This document shows positions 33,343-43,126 of a stretch of 64,000 nucleotides of DNA, in pieces. Source of the stretch: Cervus elaphus. Lineage: Eukaryota; Chordata; Mammalia; Artiodactyla; Cervidae. The position numbers were made by a program, and so were the translations under genes. The stretch spans positions 81,961,163-82,025,162 of the forward strand of contig NC_057826.1 of the NCBI RefSeq assembly GCF_910594005.1, read 5' to 3'. Within the stretch, counting starts at the first letter, position 1; every line of letters starts with the position of its first letter. Below the pieces are notes generated by a model. That model did no database searches. It was not told where the DNA came from and saw only the letters and a list, made by a program, of their open reading frames with translations.

Positions 33343-33520
33343 AAGATGAATTCTCATACCTGGGTTCCAATCCCAGTTTAATTTACTACTGAGTAGCCTT
33401 TGGCAAGATTCTTAAGCTCCCTAAACATCAGTTGGTTCATCTGTAAAATGGGATGATTATATTCTTTCCTCCCAAGGTTAATGTGAAAATCAATGAGATG
33501 ACAAAATAAAGTACCTTCCT
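33343..33520 (-). mobile_element. MIR SINE, antisense
   Basis: ACCTGGGTTCCAATCCCAG, CATCTGTAAAATGGGATGAT and GTTAATGTGAAAATCAATGA follow in antisense MIR order. The copy is nearly complete. Confidence 0.88.
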
Positions 33521-33955
33521 GAATGGAAGGTACTATAACAATAGAGGAAGAATCAAAGGTAACTCAAGATGAATGGGAGAATTGCGATATGAATGATGCA
33601 ATGGGGCCAGGAAAGAGTATTCGGCAGGTTGAGTCCGATATTCAAGGAGAAAGGTATTCCACATCTTCAGTGAGCTTTGAGTCTCTGTCCACTGTCCTGG
33701 ACATGGAAAGACCCTCAAGACTCATGCCTGATTGATACACAGCAGAAGAGAAGATGCAAAGGAGAGAACTAGAGGATGAGAAAAGGAGCTTTTGGACTGA
33801 AGATAATGTTAATTTGTACCATATTAAAACAACTGACAAGGACTACACTTGCCATACAGCCAACCACGCTATAATAAAACAGATCCTTCAGTCCAAGTAG
33901 CTGACAGGCTACACAGAGGCAGACTGCGTAGGAGAGAGACAAGGAAACTCATTTT
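33521..33955. other. Unassigned block
   Basis: Nothing recognised; short frames of 61-70 codons on both strands only. Confidence 0.4.
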
Positions 33956-34115
33956 CGCCAAGTTTCCAGTAGATGTCAAGCCCCGGGCTAATGTCTTCAC
34001 ATACATTCTCTCTTACTCTTCTTGACAGTCCTATTAGTGTGATAGCCATCTTACACATAAGGAAACCAAGGTTCAGAGAATCTAAGTGACTAAACAAAAG
34101 GCCACTAGATAGTAT
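33956..34115 (+). mobile_element. MIR SINE, sense
   Basis: CATCTTACACATAAGGAAACC and GGTTCAGAGAATCTAAGTG are the MIR core and 3' part. Confidence 0.78.
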
Positions 34116-34139
34116 GTAAAGACGATGATGACCATGGCA

Positions 34140-34630
34140 TTGATGCTAAGTAATATGACTTGAGCAGTAGCAGACACTGTTCTCAGTACTTCATGCTCAT
34201 TGCTTCATTGAATCCTCACAGCGACCAGAGGTAAATACTATTTCTTCATCCACTTCATAGCTGGAGAGGTGGGGCAGTGGGAAAGAATCCAACTGCAGAG
34301 GCAGGAGACACAAGAGATGTGGGTTCAATCCCTGAGTTGGGAAGATTCTCTGGCATAGGAAAGGGCAACCCGCTCCAGTATTCTTGCCTGGAAAATCCCA
34401 TGGACAGAGGAGCCTAGAGGGCTACAGTCCACGGGGTCGCAAAGAGTTGGATGCGACTGAGCACGTAACACGACACGGCTGAGAAATTGAGGCACAGTGA
34501 AGTTATGTCTTTGCCCAAAACCATCTCATTGATAAGTGGCTAAGGCAGGATATGAATTTATGAAGTCTGGCTCCAGAGTTGAAGCTCTTGAAAGCCCTGC
34601 CTATTCCTGTCTGTTACCTGGTCAGGCTGC
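34140..34630 (+). mobile_element. MIR SINE split by a Bov-tA
   Basis: The left part runs from about 34140 to 34267 (CAGACACTGTTCTCAGTACT, GAATCCTCACAGCGACC) and the right part from 34478 to 34630 (GAGAAATTGAGGCACAGTG, TGGCTCCAGAGTTGAAGCTC). With the two neighbouring copies it makes three MIRs within 1.3 kb. Confidence 0.85.
34268..34477 (+). mobile_element. Bov-tA SINE inside MIR, sense
   Basis: The copy lacks a clean head (GTGGGGCAGTGGGAAAGAATC) but the body from GCAGGAGACACAAGAGATG to GCGACTGAGCACGTAAC is complete. The MIR flanks give an approximate TSD around GCTGGAGA / GCTGAGAA. Confidence 0.93.
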
Positions 34631-35330
34631 TTCTATTAACAGATGGACACCTATCCCACTGGGTTTTGGCTGGACATATGCCTGAAGTCCCACCTGATCA
34701 CCCTCCATGATGAAAGTACAGTAACTAACAGTTACTAAATATTCCCTGGACTGAGAATAAAGCACTTTTACTGTCAGGGGAACCCTGATGTGAGAACTCA
34801 CCATTAAGCCATCACAAAGAGACATAGGGAGCAGAATTCCAGCAACAACTGGGAAGGAAGGGAGGGATCCTCCACCAGGACATCCCAAGGTGAGACAGAC
34901 ACCTGTGAAGGTCTCCAGCCACATGTGACTAAGCCCTTCAAAGCCCAGAGAAGGGCAAGGCCAGGGGGAAGGCCATGCTGTGGGTACTTGTCTGGATGAG
35001 TGGGAGGAACCAGCTGGGACCTGACAACGGGAATTCAGCCACCTCTCCCCTAAAAGTCCAGGTTCTCATTTCCACAGTGTTAGCAGGCAACAGAACCCCT
35101 CTTAGAATACAGCCCAAGTTTGAGGTATTTGGTAGGAATTACAGCACAGGGCCAAAGAGAGTGCTTTTTTCCTCCCTCTTCAAATCAGTAAGGCAACTGG
35201 TAGTATGATGGGGACCAGGAAAAACCTCAAAACAGATTATTTTACAAACTAACATAGCTCAATTATTTTCAGACGGCAGAAAGGGAAAATCCATTTCTCA
35301 CCACATTTAATTTTCTCACTCTCTTTCCTT
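34631..35330. other. Unassigned block
   Basis: Nothing recognised. Moderately GC-rich; 100- and 77-codon frames without motifs. Confidence 0.4.
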
Positions 35331-36365
35331 TATCCTTCCCAAATCTCCGTCCTTGCATCTGGAATGTGAGCCCAAGGCGCACTCCCCATCCTCTGCCAGA
35401 AAGGACTCGGGTTGCTGGGTTCTGCTAAGACACTTAATCCAGCCCCCGCCCATATTAAAACTGCAGGTCGGAGAGCCAGGAGGGGAGAGGGAGCAAGGGT
35501 GTGGGGCCCTGAGCAGCCTCCATGCCTCAAATACTTTCTCAAAGCCTGGCAGCGGCCTTCGCCGCTCTTGGCAGTACGGCCCACGCCCTCCGGGAGAAGC
35601 CAGCCCACACGGAGTCCCACCAAGTGGACCTGCTGAAATTCACACGGGAGAGCATGTCAGCTCCCACCTGGGGCCAGGAGCGGTAGCCAAGGCAACGTAC
35701 GCCTCCTAGCCGAGCCATCTCAGGGAAGGCAACAGGGTCCCTGCCGCAGCAGAGATGTGCCACTACACACGGTCTGTCCCCGTGAGCAGCTCAGGAGGGA
35801 GGCAGGAAGGCAAGAGGAGGGGCATGCCTTTGCTTTCTCTCCACCTGCTCCAGAGTAATGCACAGGAGCCTTTGAGAAGTAGTCCTTGGCCCAGATGCTG
35901 CAGAACACAACTGGGGCAGTTCTCACGTCTTGGGGACCTGGGAGCTGGGAGCACAGACATGGATGTTCCCCCACTTATCCCAAATGTACAAGGAAAATGT
36001 CTTTTACACTTGTGAGGTGGGGAGAAGCAGAGGCTGAGGTGGGCAGCCCCTGTCCCCTCTATGCTCCTCCAGGCTAGGCCTGACTGCCTCCCTGGGCCCT
36101 GTCACTTGGTATCTTTGGGTGCATGGAGCTGCTAATGTCCTAGGAACAAACCCCCCCCCCTCCTTAAAACAGGACCTGGGAGGGCATTCCAGGCCCCCTC
36201 GGTGCTGAAGTAGCCACGGCAGACTCCTATCTGACTTAAGACAGTTCTGTGAGCTCCAAGAGCAGAGGGAGCTGCACTCAGCAAAGGACCCTTCTTGAGC
36301 CCCCTCCACCAGAGCTCACTTAAGACAAGTAGAGTTATCCATGGTGGCCTCAATGGGAAAGAAAT
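35331..36365. other. GC- and CpG-richer unique segment
   Basis: Compared with the rest of the window this kilobase is GC-rich and free of recognisable repeats, with CpGs concentrated at 35540-35720. Overlapping frames of 97, 118, 74, 84, 86 and 101 codons in several frames follow from the lack of AT-rich stops and none looks like a known protein. A C10 run lies at 36151-36160. It could be a regulatory element; there is no evidence for an exon. Confidence 0.5.
35683..35696 (+). promoter_or_regulatory. Perfect RFX X-box motif
   Basis: GTAGCCAAGGCAAC fits the RFX consensus, two inverted half-sites GTNRCC and RGYAAC with a 2-base gap. RFX factors bind such boxes in promoters of ciliary and MHC class II genes. 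It lies in the CpG-richer segment, just upstream of ACGTACGC. That it is used in vivo is inference only. Confidence 0.5.
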
Positions 36366-36477
36366 CCAAAACAGAGCAGATATATGTACATGTACAGCTG
36401 ATTCACTTTGCTAATGGTAGAAACTAACACAACGTTGTAAAGCAACAATATTCCATTAAAAACTAATAAAAATATAC
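36366..36477 (+). mobile_element. Artiodactyl L1 3' end, sense
   Basis: CAGCTGATTCACTTTGCTAA, then AACTAACACAACGTTGTAAA and an AAAAACTAATAAAAATA tail. Only the last 110 bp are present. Confidence 0.85.
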
Positions 36478-36594
36478 AAGAAGAGTTCACATCCCTGCTG
36501 ACGTTTCCTGCCTTTATACCCCTCCATCCTTTATCCCCTTCCATTCCTCTCTCACTTTCCTCCCTTCCTTTTTTTCCTTTCCTCTGCTTTCTGT

Positions 36595-36770
36595 TCATTG
36601 ATTCATCACATTTTCATTAAACACCTACTATGCACCAAGTCCTTTTTCTAGGCTCTGGAGACATGGCAGGAATTAAGACTGCTAGGTCTCCACTTTCACC
36701 GAGTTACATTCTATTGTGGGGGGCTGGGGTGACAGACACTAAATAAATAAGCAAAATAAGAGCTTCCCCA
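36595..36770 (-). mobile_element. L2 LINE remnant, antisense
   Basis: TTAAACACCTACTATGCACC, TTTCTAGGCTCTGGAGACAT and a GTGACAGACACTAAATAAAT end match antisense L2. Confidence 0.65.
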
Positions 36771-36942
36771 ACTCCTTTTTGGATTGTTAAGTGTGATGAA
36801 GAGAAGCAGTACCAGGACCAGGCAGAGAATGACTGCAGGGTCACTTTGGTCTGGGTGCCTGTGGGAGGTCTTTGGGTCTCAGAAACACCCATCTTCAGAG
36901 AGCAGTCATCAACCTCATTGGAAGAATCTAAATAGAATACTC

Positions 36943-37192
36943 CAGTTCAGTTCAGTCACTCAGTCGTGTCCAACTCTTTGCGACCCCATGAACCGCAGCA
37001 CGCCAGGCCTCCCTGTCCATCACCAACACCCAGAGTCCACCCAAACCCATGTCCATTGTGTCAGTGATGCCATCCAACCATCTCATCCTCTGTGGTCCCC
37101 TTCTCCTCCTGCCCTCAATCTTTCCCAGCATCAGGGTCTTTTCAAATGAGTCAGCTCTATGCATCAGGTGGCCAAAGTACTGGAGCTTCAGC
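36943..37192 (-). mobile_element. BovB LINE 3' end, antisense
   Basis: Starts with the GTTCAGTTCAGTCACTCAG repeat tail and ends at TACTGGAGCTTCAGC. The 70-codon minus-strand frame at 36952-37164 keeps the GRRRRGPQRMRWLDG tract. TSD not found. Confidence 0.95.
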
Positions 37193-37292
37193 TAGAGAAG
37201 GAACTAATTAGTATCGCACAGGGACCTCAGCTCAGTGCTTACGTGATGACTTAGAGGAGTGGGATGGGAGGGTTTGGGAAGGAAACGCAAGA

Positions 37293-37620
37293 GGAAAGGA
37301 TTATATGTGTACATATAGCTGAGTCCCAGGTGGTGCTAATGGTAAAGAACCTGCCTGCCAATGCAGGAAACATAAGAGTTCAATCCCTGGGTCAGAAAAA
37401 TCCCCTGGAGGAGGAAATGGCAACCCACTCCAGTATCTTTGCCTGGAGAATCCCATGGACAGAGGCGCCTAGCAGACTATAGTCCACGGGGTTGAAAAGA
37501 ATTGGACATGACTGAAATGGCCTAGCAGGCAGCACACATAACTGATTCACGTTGTTGTACAGTGGAAACTAACGCAATATTGTAAAGCAATTATATTCAA
37601 ATTAAAAAATTTTTTAAAAG
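37293..37620 (+). mobile_element. L1 3' end split by a Bov-tA
   Basis: Left piece GATTATATGTGTACATATAGC, right piece GATTCACGTTGTTGTACAG then ACTAACGCAATATTGTAAAG and a T/A-rich end. The SINE lies between at 37323-37533. Confidence 0.82.
37323..37533 (+). mobile_element. Bov-tA SINE in L1, sense
   Basis: GTCCCAGGTGGTGCTAATGG head; flanked by ACATATAGCTGA at 37311-37322 and ACACATAACTGA at 37534-37545 (10 of 12). Confidence 0.94.
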
Positions 37621-38704
37621 AAGTGAATTGTAACTAAGGGGAAGAATCTAACTTAGACAACTTGGGAAAGGCTAAGACTCCATTTTTGACACATGAAGAC
37701 AACACTACGTCACTCCTTACTACTTGCCACTGGTTCCTGCTGATGGAAACTCTGTCATGCACCAGCACACTCCCTGGGCTCTAACGTCCACTAACTCAAC
37801 TCCCCGAGGCCCAGGCCTCGCTGCCCAAGAAAGAGCATGTGCCCAGCTTGGCCAGCACCTTCCTTCCTACCCCTAACTGCCCACCAGGCAAGACAGTCCC
37901 CTTCACCTGATGATCCCTCCTCTCCTCTCAGGACACCAGTGAACAACACAACCTAATAATACTTGAGCTACCTGTCCATGCTTGTCACAAAACCAAGAAG
38001 TAAACCTCTGGGAAGGTAGGGCAATCAACTGAGAGATATTTATCAAGAGCTTCTATTTTGAGTGTGCACACATGCCTATGCGTGCATGTGTACACACACA
38101 CACACACACAAGACAGGCAAATTTCAAACCAGTTGGAGAGAAGAATGTCTTGCTCAGAAAGTCATCAGGTTTGGAAGACAATTTCAAGTAAAGAAGAGCT
38201 CCTTGGTGAGTTGGGTGTAAGGTGGCCAGGATCAACCCCCACCTTATGCAGTTAGCAGTTTCTATCCCTCTTTTAGTGCTTGCGATTTTGCTCCAGGAAA
38301 ACCTTCATTTGAAACACCATTTGACCCACAGTGCACTGAAATCTTCATAAAAAAGACTCTCACCCCAAACAAGGCCATGCACATGAAAGACTCTAGCACA
38401 GGCTCTATCTCACAGATGGTGTTCAGAGACGTTATTTTTGTTTTATAAACATCTGTACAGGTTTTGTGTTAAGACAACACGATTCCCTGGTAGGAAAAAC
38501 TCCTCACCTGCAAAAGATTTATCCATCCACCAAACATGGGCAGAGGCACCATGTAGGCACAGGAGATGCAAGGAAGAACAAGAGGGCCATGAAGTTGACA
38601 GAAGGATACAGGGACACCCTACATGATGAAGCGCTCTGGGTACCAGAGTTCTGTATGTGAAAGGCATTCATTGATCTCTACCTCTTGCCCCATCAAGATG
38701 GGGG
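37621..38704. other. Mostly unassigned block
   Basis: A CA microsatellite of about 19 bp lies at 38092-38110. No gene recognised; frames at 38438-38667 overlap one another in three registers. Confidence 0.45.
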
Positions 38705-38777
38705 GATTCACCATAGACTAGGGATGTAGGATTCACCACAGACTGGGGATGCAGGATTCACCATAGACTGGGGAAAC
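38705..38777. repeat. 25-bp tandem repeat, three copies
   Basis: Units start at 38705, 38730 and 38755, each opening GATTCACCA(T/C)AGACT. The first two are 25 bp and differ at four or fewer positions; the third ends after 23 bp. Confidence 0.93.
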
Positions 38778-38843
38778 TTGAGAGATAATCTAGTCACCAT
38801 CCCTTAGGCCTGGAGAGATCACATGGCCAGCCCAAAGCCACAC

Positions 38844-39704
38844 AGTTCATCATTCAGTTCAGTCACTCAGTCGTGTCTGACTCTTTGCAACTCCATGGAC
38901 TATCCAGTCCATGAAATTTTCCAGGCCAGAATACTGGAGTAGGTAGCCTTTCCCTTCTCCAGGGGATCTTACCAACCCAGGGATCAAACCCAGGTCTCCC
39001 ACATTGCAGGCGGATTCTTTACCAGCTGAGCCAACTCTTGGAGCTTGCTCAAACTCATGTCCATTGAGTCGGTGATGCCATCCAACCATCTCATCCTCTG
39101 TTGTCCCCTTCTCCTCCTGCCTTCAATCTTTACCAGCATCAGGGTCTTTTCTAATGAGTCGGCTTTTCACATCAGGTGGTGACAGTATTGTAGCTTTAGC
39201 CTCAGTATCAGTCCCTACAATGAATATTCAGGATTCATTTCCTTTAGGATTGACTGGTTTGATTGCCCTGCAGGCCAAGGGGACTCTCAAGAGTCTTTTC
39301 CAACACCACAGTTCAAAAGCATCAATTCTTAGGTGCTCAGCTTTCTTTATGGTCCAACCCTCACATCCATACATGACTACTGGAAAAACCATAGCTTTAA
39401 CTATACAGACCTTTGTTGGTATAGTCCGTGGAATTCTGTACAGTCCATGGAATTCTCTATACAGTCCATGGAATTCTCCAGGCCAGAATACTGGAGTGGG
39501 TAGGCTTTCCCATCTCCAGGGGATCTTCCCAACCCAGGGATCGAACCCAGGCCTTGTGCATTGCAGGCAGATTCTTTACCAGTTGAGCCACCAGGAAAGC
39601 CCAAGAATACTGGAGTGGTAGCCTATCCCTTCTCCAGGGGAACTTCCTGACCCAGGAGTGGAACCAGGGGCAGATTTTTTACCAACCATACCACCAGGGA
39701 TGCC
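38844..39704 (-). mobile_element. Composite SINE-BovB-SINE inserted as one unit
   Basis: Read on the minus strand: a dimeric BOV-A2 (39704 to about 39460), a short stretch of three ACAGTCCATGG-type repeats (39420-39470), an internal BovB piece (39413 to 39031, from the CCAACAAAGGTC region to GAGCAAGCTCC), then a Bov-A monomer (39030 to about 38893) whose cap and TGAACTGAA tail end at 38844. One exact 13-bp TSD, CCCAAAGCCACAC, flanks the whole unit at 38831-38843 and 39705-39717. The BovB piece lacks its own 3' tail. The 155-codon plus-strand frame (39154-39621) is an antisense artefact of the junctions. Confidence 0.9.
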
Positions 39705-39717
39705 CCCAAAGCCACAC

Positions 39718-40197
39718 TATAGACCAATATGTGGTCTGGTTATATCTTCCAATACTCGTTAGCAACTGCAGGGACAGATGTCATGACAGAACCTTAAATT
39801 TCTAAGGGTGATGATACCAACCAGGATTCTAGCCTTCCCCAGTCAACAGAAACTGATCAGAGGCTAGACAAGAAATCCAGGCAAGGTGTTACTGGGGCCC
39901 CTGCTGCAGCAGTGGGGCGTTGAGAACAAACAATAGATTCCCTTGCTTGCTGGTTGGGGCAGAAGTGACCTTGTTCCTTATGTGGGGTGAGAGGTAGTGT
40001 CTAGGGTCAGGGCAGAGGGTCGGCTTAGGTAGTATGCCCACACTTCAGGTGGTATTGTGCAGGGGGCATGCTCCGTACACTGCTTTTGCTTCAGGCTCTT
40101 CAAAAGTGGCAGTTGGGCTTTTTTGGTCGTTTTTTCATCTTTTGTCCAGAATTTGCCCCAACTGTGCACATACACAGTTACTTTTAGTCTCATATAT
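39718..40197. other. Unassigned block
   Basis: Nothing recognised. Confidence 0.4.
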
Positions 40198-40205
40198 TTT
40201 CTTTG

Positions 40206-40325
40206 ACTCAATGGACATGAATTTGAGCAAACTCCCGGAGATGATGAAGGACAGGGAAGCCTGGAATGCTGCAGTCTGTGAGGTTGCCAAGCGTTGAACA
40301 GGACTTAGCAACTGAACAACAATAG
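40206..40325 (+). mobile_element. Very short BovB 3' tip with TSD
   Basis: Only 120 bp: from ACTCAATGGACATGAATTTG to ACTTAGCAACTGAACAAC. TSD TTTCTTTG at 40198-40205 and 40326-40333. Confidence 0.92.
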
Positions 40326-40333
40326 TTTCTTTG

Positions 40334-40815
40334 TATATTTTGTGGCTGGAAGAGAGGTGTGCCCAGGTGCAAGCATTGCAGCACTGTAGCAGAGTCCTAG
40401 GTCCCAGCCTGTCTCAGTGAGACTGCATGAACCCAGTTCCAAGGCAGTATTGGCTTTGACTAGCACACAGTAGGCATTCAGTAACTTGACGTTACATTAA
40501 AAAAAGAGGAGTCTTTAACGAGTTCATCAAAACTTCCTGAGCCCACTACACTTTTGAGAAGTATCTTGTGAGTCTAACTAGATCAGTTAGACTAACTGGA
40601 TCAGTCTAAGGCCACTATGAGGCCTCCCTGCCAGATACTCACCTGTCCTTTTTGACTTCTGTCCTGGCTCCCTGGCCTCTCCTTGGTCTCCTTCCTTGGC
40701 CCCCTTTTCTCAACAGCCCCTTGAATCCTGATGCTCCCCAGAGTTTCATCCTCAGCCCCTTCCCCCTCAATCACCTGGCAATCTCATCTGCTTTCTTTAT
40801 TACACATGTGTGAAT
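40334..40815. other. Unassigned block
   Basis: A weak L2-tip resemblance (GCACACAGTAGGCATTCAG) at about 40463; otherwise nothing. Confidence 0.4.
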
Positions 40816-40955
40816 CTCATTATCTGTTCCCACATTAACTTTCCATATTCAAAAGGGAGGAAACGAAAGCTGAGGTCACACTAGTAGCACAGGGTCAGGG
40901 CAGGATTTGAATTCAGGTCTGTCTAGTTCTAAAGTCCATTCCTTTAATGCAAAGA
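40816..40955 (+). mobile_element. MIR SINE remnant, sense
   Basis: GGAAACGAAAGCTGAGG, CAGGATTTGAATTCAGGTC and GTTCTAAAGTCCATTCC are the 3' half of MIR. Confidence 0.7.
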
Positions 40956-40991
40956 AGCCAATATTTTATCATCCAGGCTTTGAAGAAATGG

Positions 40992-41195
40992 TGGGCTTTC
41001 CAGGTGGCCCTAATGGTAGAGAACCTGCCTGCCAATGCAGGAAACCCAAGAGATGCAGGTTGGATCCCTGGGTTGGGAAGGAAATGGCAACCCATTCCAG
41101 TATTCTTGCCTGGGAGATCCCATGGCCAGAGAAGCCTGACAGGCCACAGTCCATGAGGTCATAAAGAGCTGGACACAACTGAGCATGCACAGGGC
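40992..41195 (+). mobile_element. Bov-tA SINE, sense, with internal deletion
   Basis: After GGGTTGGGAAG the usual GATCCCCTGGAG segment is missing, so the copy is about 15 bp short. Tail ACACAACTGAGCATGC. Confidence 0.93.
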
Positions 41196-42035
41196 AGAGC
41201 AGGGACATTACATTCTGTACATAATGTGTACATTAGGGGCTCCTCTTATCTGGGGGACTATTGGACCCTTTCCAGAATTGTATAAAAGCATGAACTTTCT
41301 CCGTAGGACCTGACACAGGTATGTGTTGGTAGAGAAAATGCTTGTATGTGATTTGAAGGGTGTCCTGGATCCCTTTGAAGCTCATCAATAACTCCGTCTG
41401 GGTCAGAAACCTCAAATTTAAGAACCTATCCTGTAAAGACACTGAAAACATCTCTGAAGTATTGTAAATAAAACCACAATTTAGGTGTTCTTTCTCCTCT
41501 GCTCTGAATTGCCTCTCAAAAGCAAACTGAAAACTATGCCATATCATGGATTGTTCTAAAGAATAACTGGAGACTTTATTAAATTGGGTTATTTATTGTT
41601 AAAAATTGCACTAGGCCCAAACCAACCAAAGATGTTGTGTCCCATGAAGATTTTATTTTCCTCACCCCTCACTGCTCTTCTAGGTGTGACATCCCCTGAT
41701 GGAAATAGAGAAACCTTGCTTCTGTTTCATGTGGAATGTGTCTATAAGAAGGATCTGATGGAGATGCTATGATAACAAAGAAGCACCAAACAGTGTTCAG
41801 CAAAACGTCTGGTACATGAGGTGGTGTTGGATGAATGGGAGCTATTGCCTGCAAGGTCCTTAGAAAGCTGGCCACAGCGGCCTTTATAGCCTCATCTCCT
41901 GATCTCCTACTAGACAGTATTTCCCAGAGTTTTCAAGCTTCTGGACCTTCAGCCATGCAGCTCCCTCCTCTTTCCTTTCCACTAATGTGTCCATATGAAA
42001 CATTTCATCAAGATTCAACTTAAAAGTTCTCATCA
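41196..42035. other. Unassigned block
   Basis: Nothing recognised. The 104-codon minus-strand frame at 41233-41547 has a faint LINE-like look but no diagnostic motif. Confidence 0.4.
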
Positions 42036-42190
42036 CAAGGGAAAAAAATGGGTAACTATATTCGGTGACAGATGTTGACTAGACCCACTGTGGTGATCAT
42101 CTTGCAATATATACAAATATCAAATCATTATGCCATACACCTGAAACTAATATAAAGGTATATGTCAGTTATACCTTAATTTTTAAAAAA
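42036..42190 (+). mobile_element. L1MA-type L1 3' end, sense
   Basis: GTGGTGATCATCTTGCAATA, AAATATCAAATCATTATGCC and ACACCTGAAACTAATATAAA precede a TTTTTAAAAAAG end. Confidence 0.85.
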
Positions 42191-42288
42191 GATCCAACTT
42201 AAAATTTAAGCTTTCCATCACCCCTCCCCCACCCAAACTCTGGTTGGAATTCCTTTTCCTTTCGGGTTGGGGCTCACAAAGTGCTGTA

Positions 42289-42500
42289 TGTGTGTGTTAG
42301 TCGCTCAGTCATGTCTGACTCTTTGTGACCACATGGACTGTAGCCCACCAGGCTCCTCTGTCCATGGAATTCTCTAGGCAAGAGTATTGGAATAGGCAGC
42401 CATTCCCTTCTCCAGGGGATCTTCCTGACCCAGGGATGGAACCTGGGTCTTCTGCATTTGCAGGCAGACTCCTTCATATCTGAGCCACCAGGGAAGCTCC
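42289..42500 (-). mobile_element. Bov-tA SINE, antisense
   Basis: TSD ACAAAGTGCTGTA at 42276-42288 and ATAAAGTGCTATA at 42501-42513 (11 of 13). Confidence 0.96.
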
Positions 42501-42532
42501 ATAAAGTGCTATAATAGTTGCTAAACTTCTAT

Positions 42533-42753
42533 TATGGGCTTCCACACTGGCTCAGTAGTGAAGAATCCACCTGTAATACAGGAGATGTAGGTTCAATCCC
42601 TGGGTTGGAAATATTTTTCTGGAGACGGAAATGGTAATCCACTCCAGTGTTCTTGCCTGGGAAATCTCATGGACAGAGGAGCCTGGCAGGCTACAGTTCA
42701 TGGGGTCACAAAAGAGTCAGACACGACTTAGTAATTAAATAATCACGACAACA
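42533..42753 (+). mobile_element. Bov-tA SINE, sense
   Basis: Exact 10-bp TSD AAACTTCTAT at 42523-42532 and 42754-42763. With the SINE just to the left it forms an inverted pair 32 bp apart. Confidence 0.97.
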
Positions 42754-42789
42754 AAACTTCTATCACAGAACATATAATACCGTATTCAT

Positions 42790-42856
42790 TTTTTTCTCCT
42801 GGTATCTAAGAACTCTTATAACTCTTGAGGACAGGACCCATGTCTCCAACATTTGT
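42790..42856 (+). mobile_element. L2 LINE remnant, sense
   Basis: CTCTTGAGGACAGGACCCAT and CATTTGTATTCC match the L2 3' region. It is cut by the BovB at 42865. Confidence 0.5.
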
Positions 42857-42864
42857 ATTCCTCA

Positions 42865-43064
42865 GTTCAATTCAGTTCAGTTCAGTCGCTCAGTCGTGTC
42901 CAGCTCTTTGCAGTCCCATGGACTGCGGCATGCCAGGCTTCCCTGTCCATCACCAACTCCTGGAGCTCACTCAAACTCATGTCCATCAAGTTGGTGATGC
43001 CATCCAACCATCTCATCCTCTGTTGTCCCCTTTTCCTCCTGCCTTCAATCTTTCCCAGCATCAC
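42865..43064 (-). mobile_element. BovB LINE 3' end, antisense
   Basis: Starts with the GTTCAATTCAGTTCAGTTC repeat tail. The likely TSD is imperfect, ATTCCTCA at 42857-42864 and ACTTCTCA at 43065-43072. The 87- and 111-codon plus-strand frames here are antisense artefacts. Confidence 0.94.
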
Positions 43065-43126
43065 ACTTCTCAATACTCTTTGGAATGAACACAACTACAC
43101 TAGCAAATCCTCTCAAATTCTTTTAA

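Noticed and set aside
35330..35763. Overlapping 74-118-codon frames as a possible exon
   Set aside because: GC-rich DNA has few stops, the frames compete on both strands, and none looks like a known protein. I kept only the regulatory hypothesis.
38705..38777. CRISPR-like array
   Set aside because: The repeats are directly adjacent with no spacers, and this is a mammalian genome; it is a simple tandem repeat.
39154..39621. 155-codon plus-strand frame
   Set aside because: It reads the antisense strand of the BovB/BOV-A2 composite and is a by-product of the repeat sequence.
41233..41547. 104-codon minus-strand frame with faint LINE-like look
   Set aside because: The resemblance rests on a few residues near FKGIQDT and FWKGSN; no catalytic motif is present and I could not run a search.
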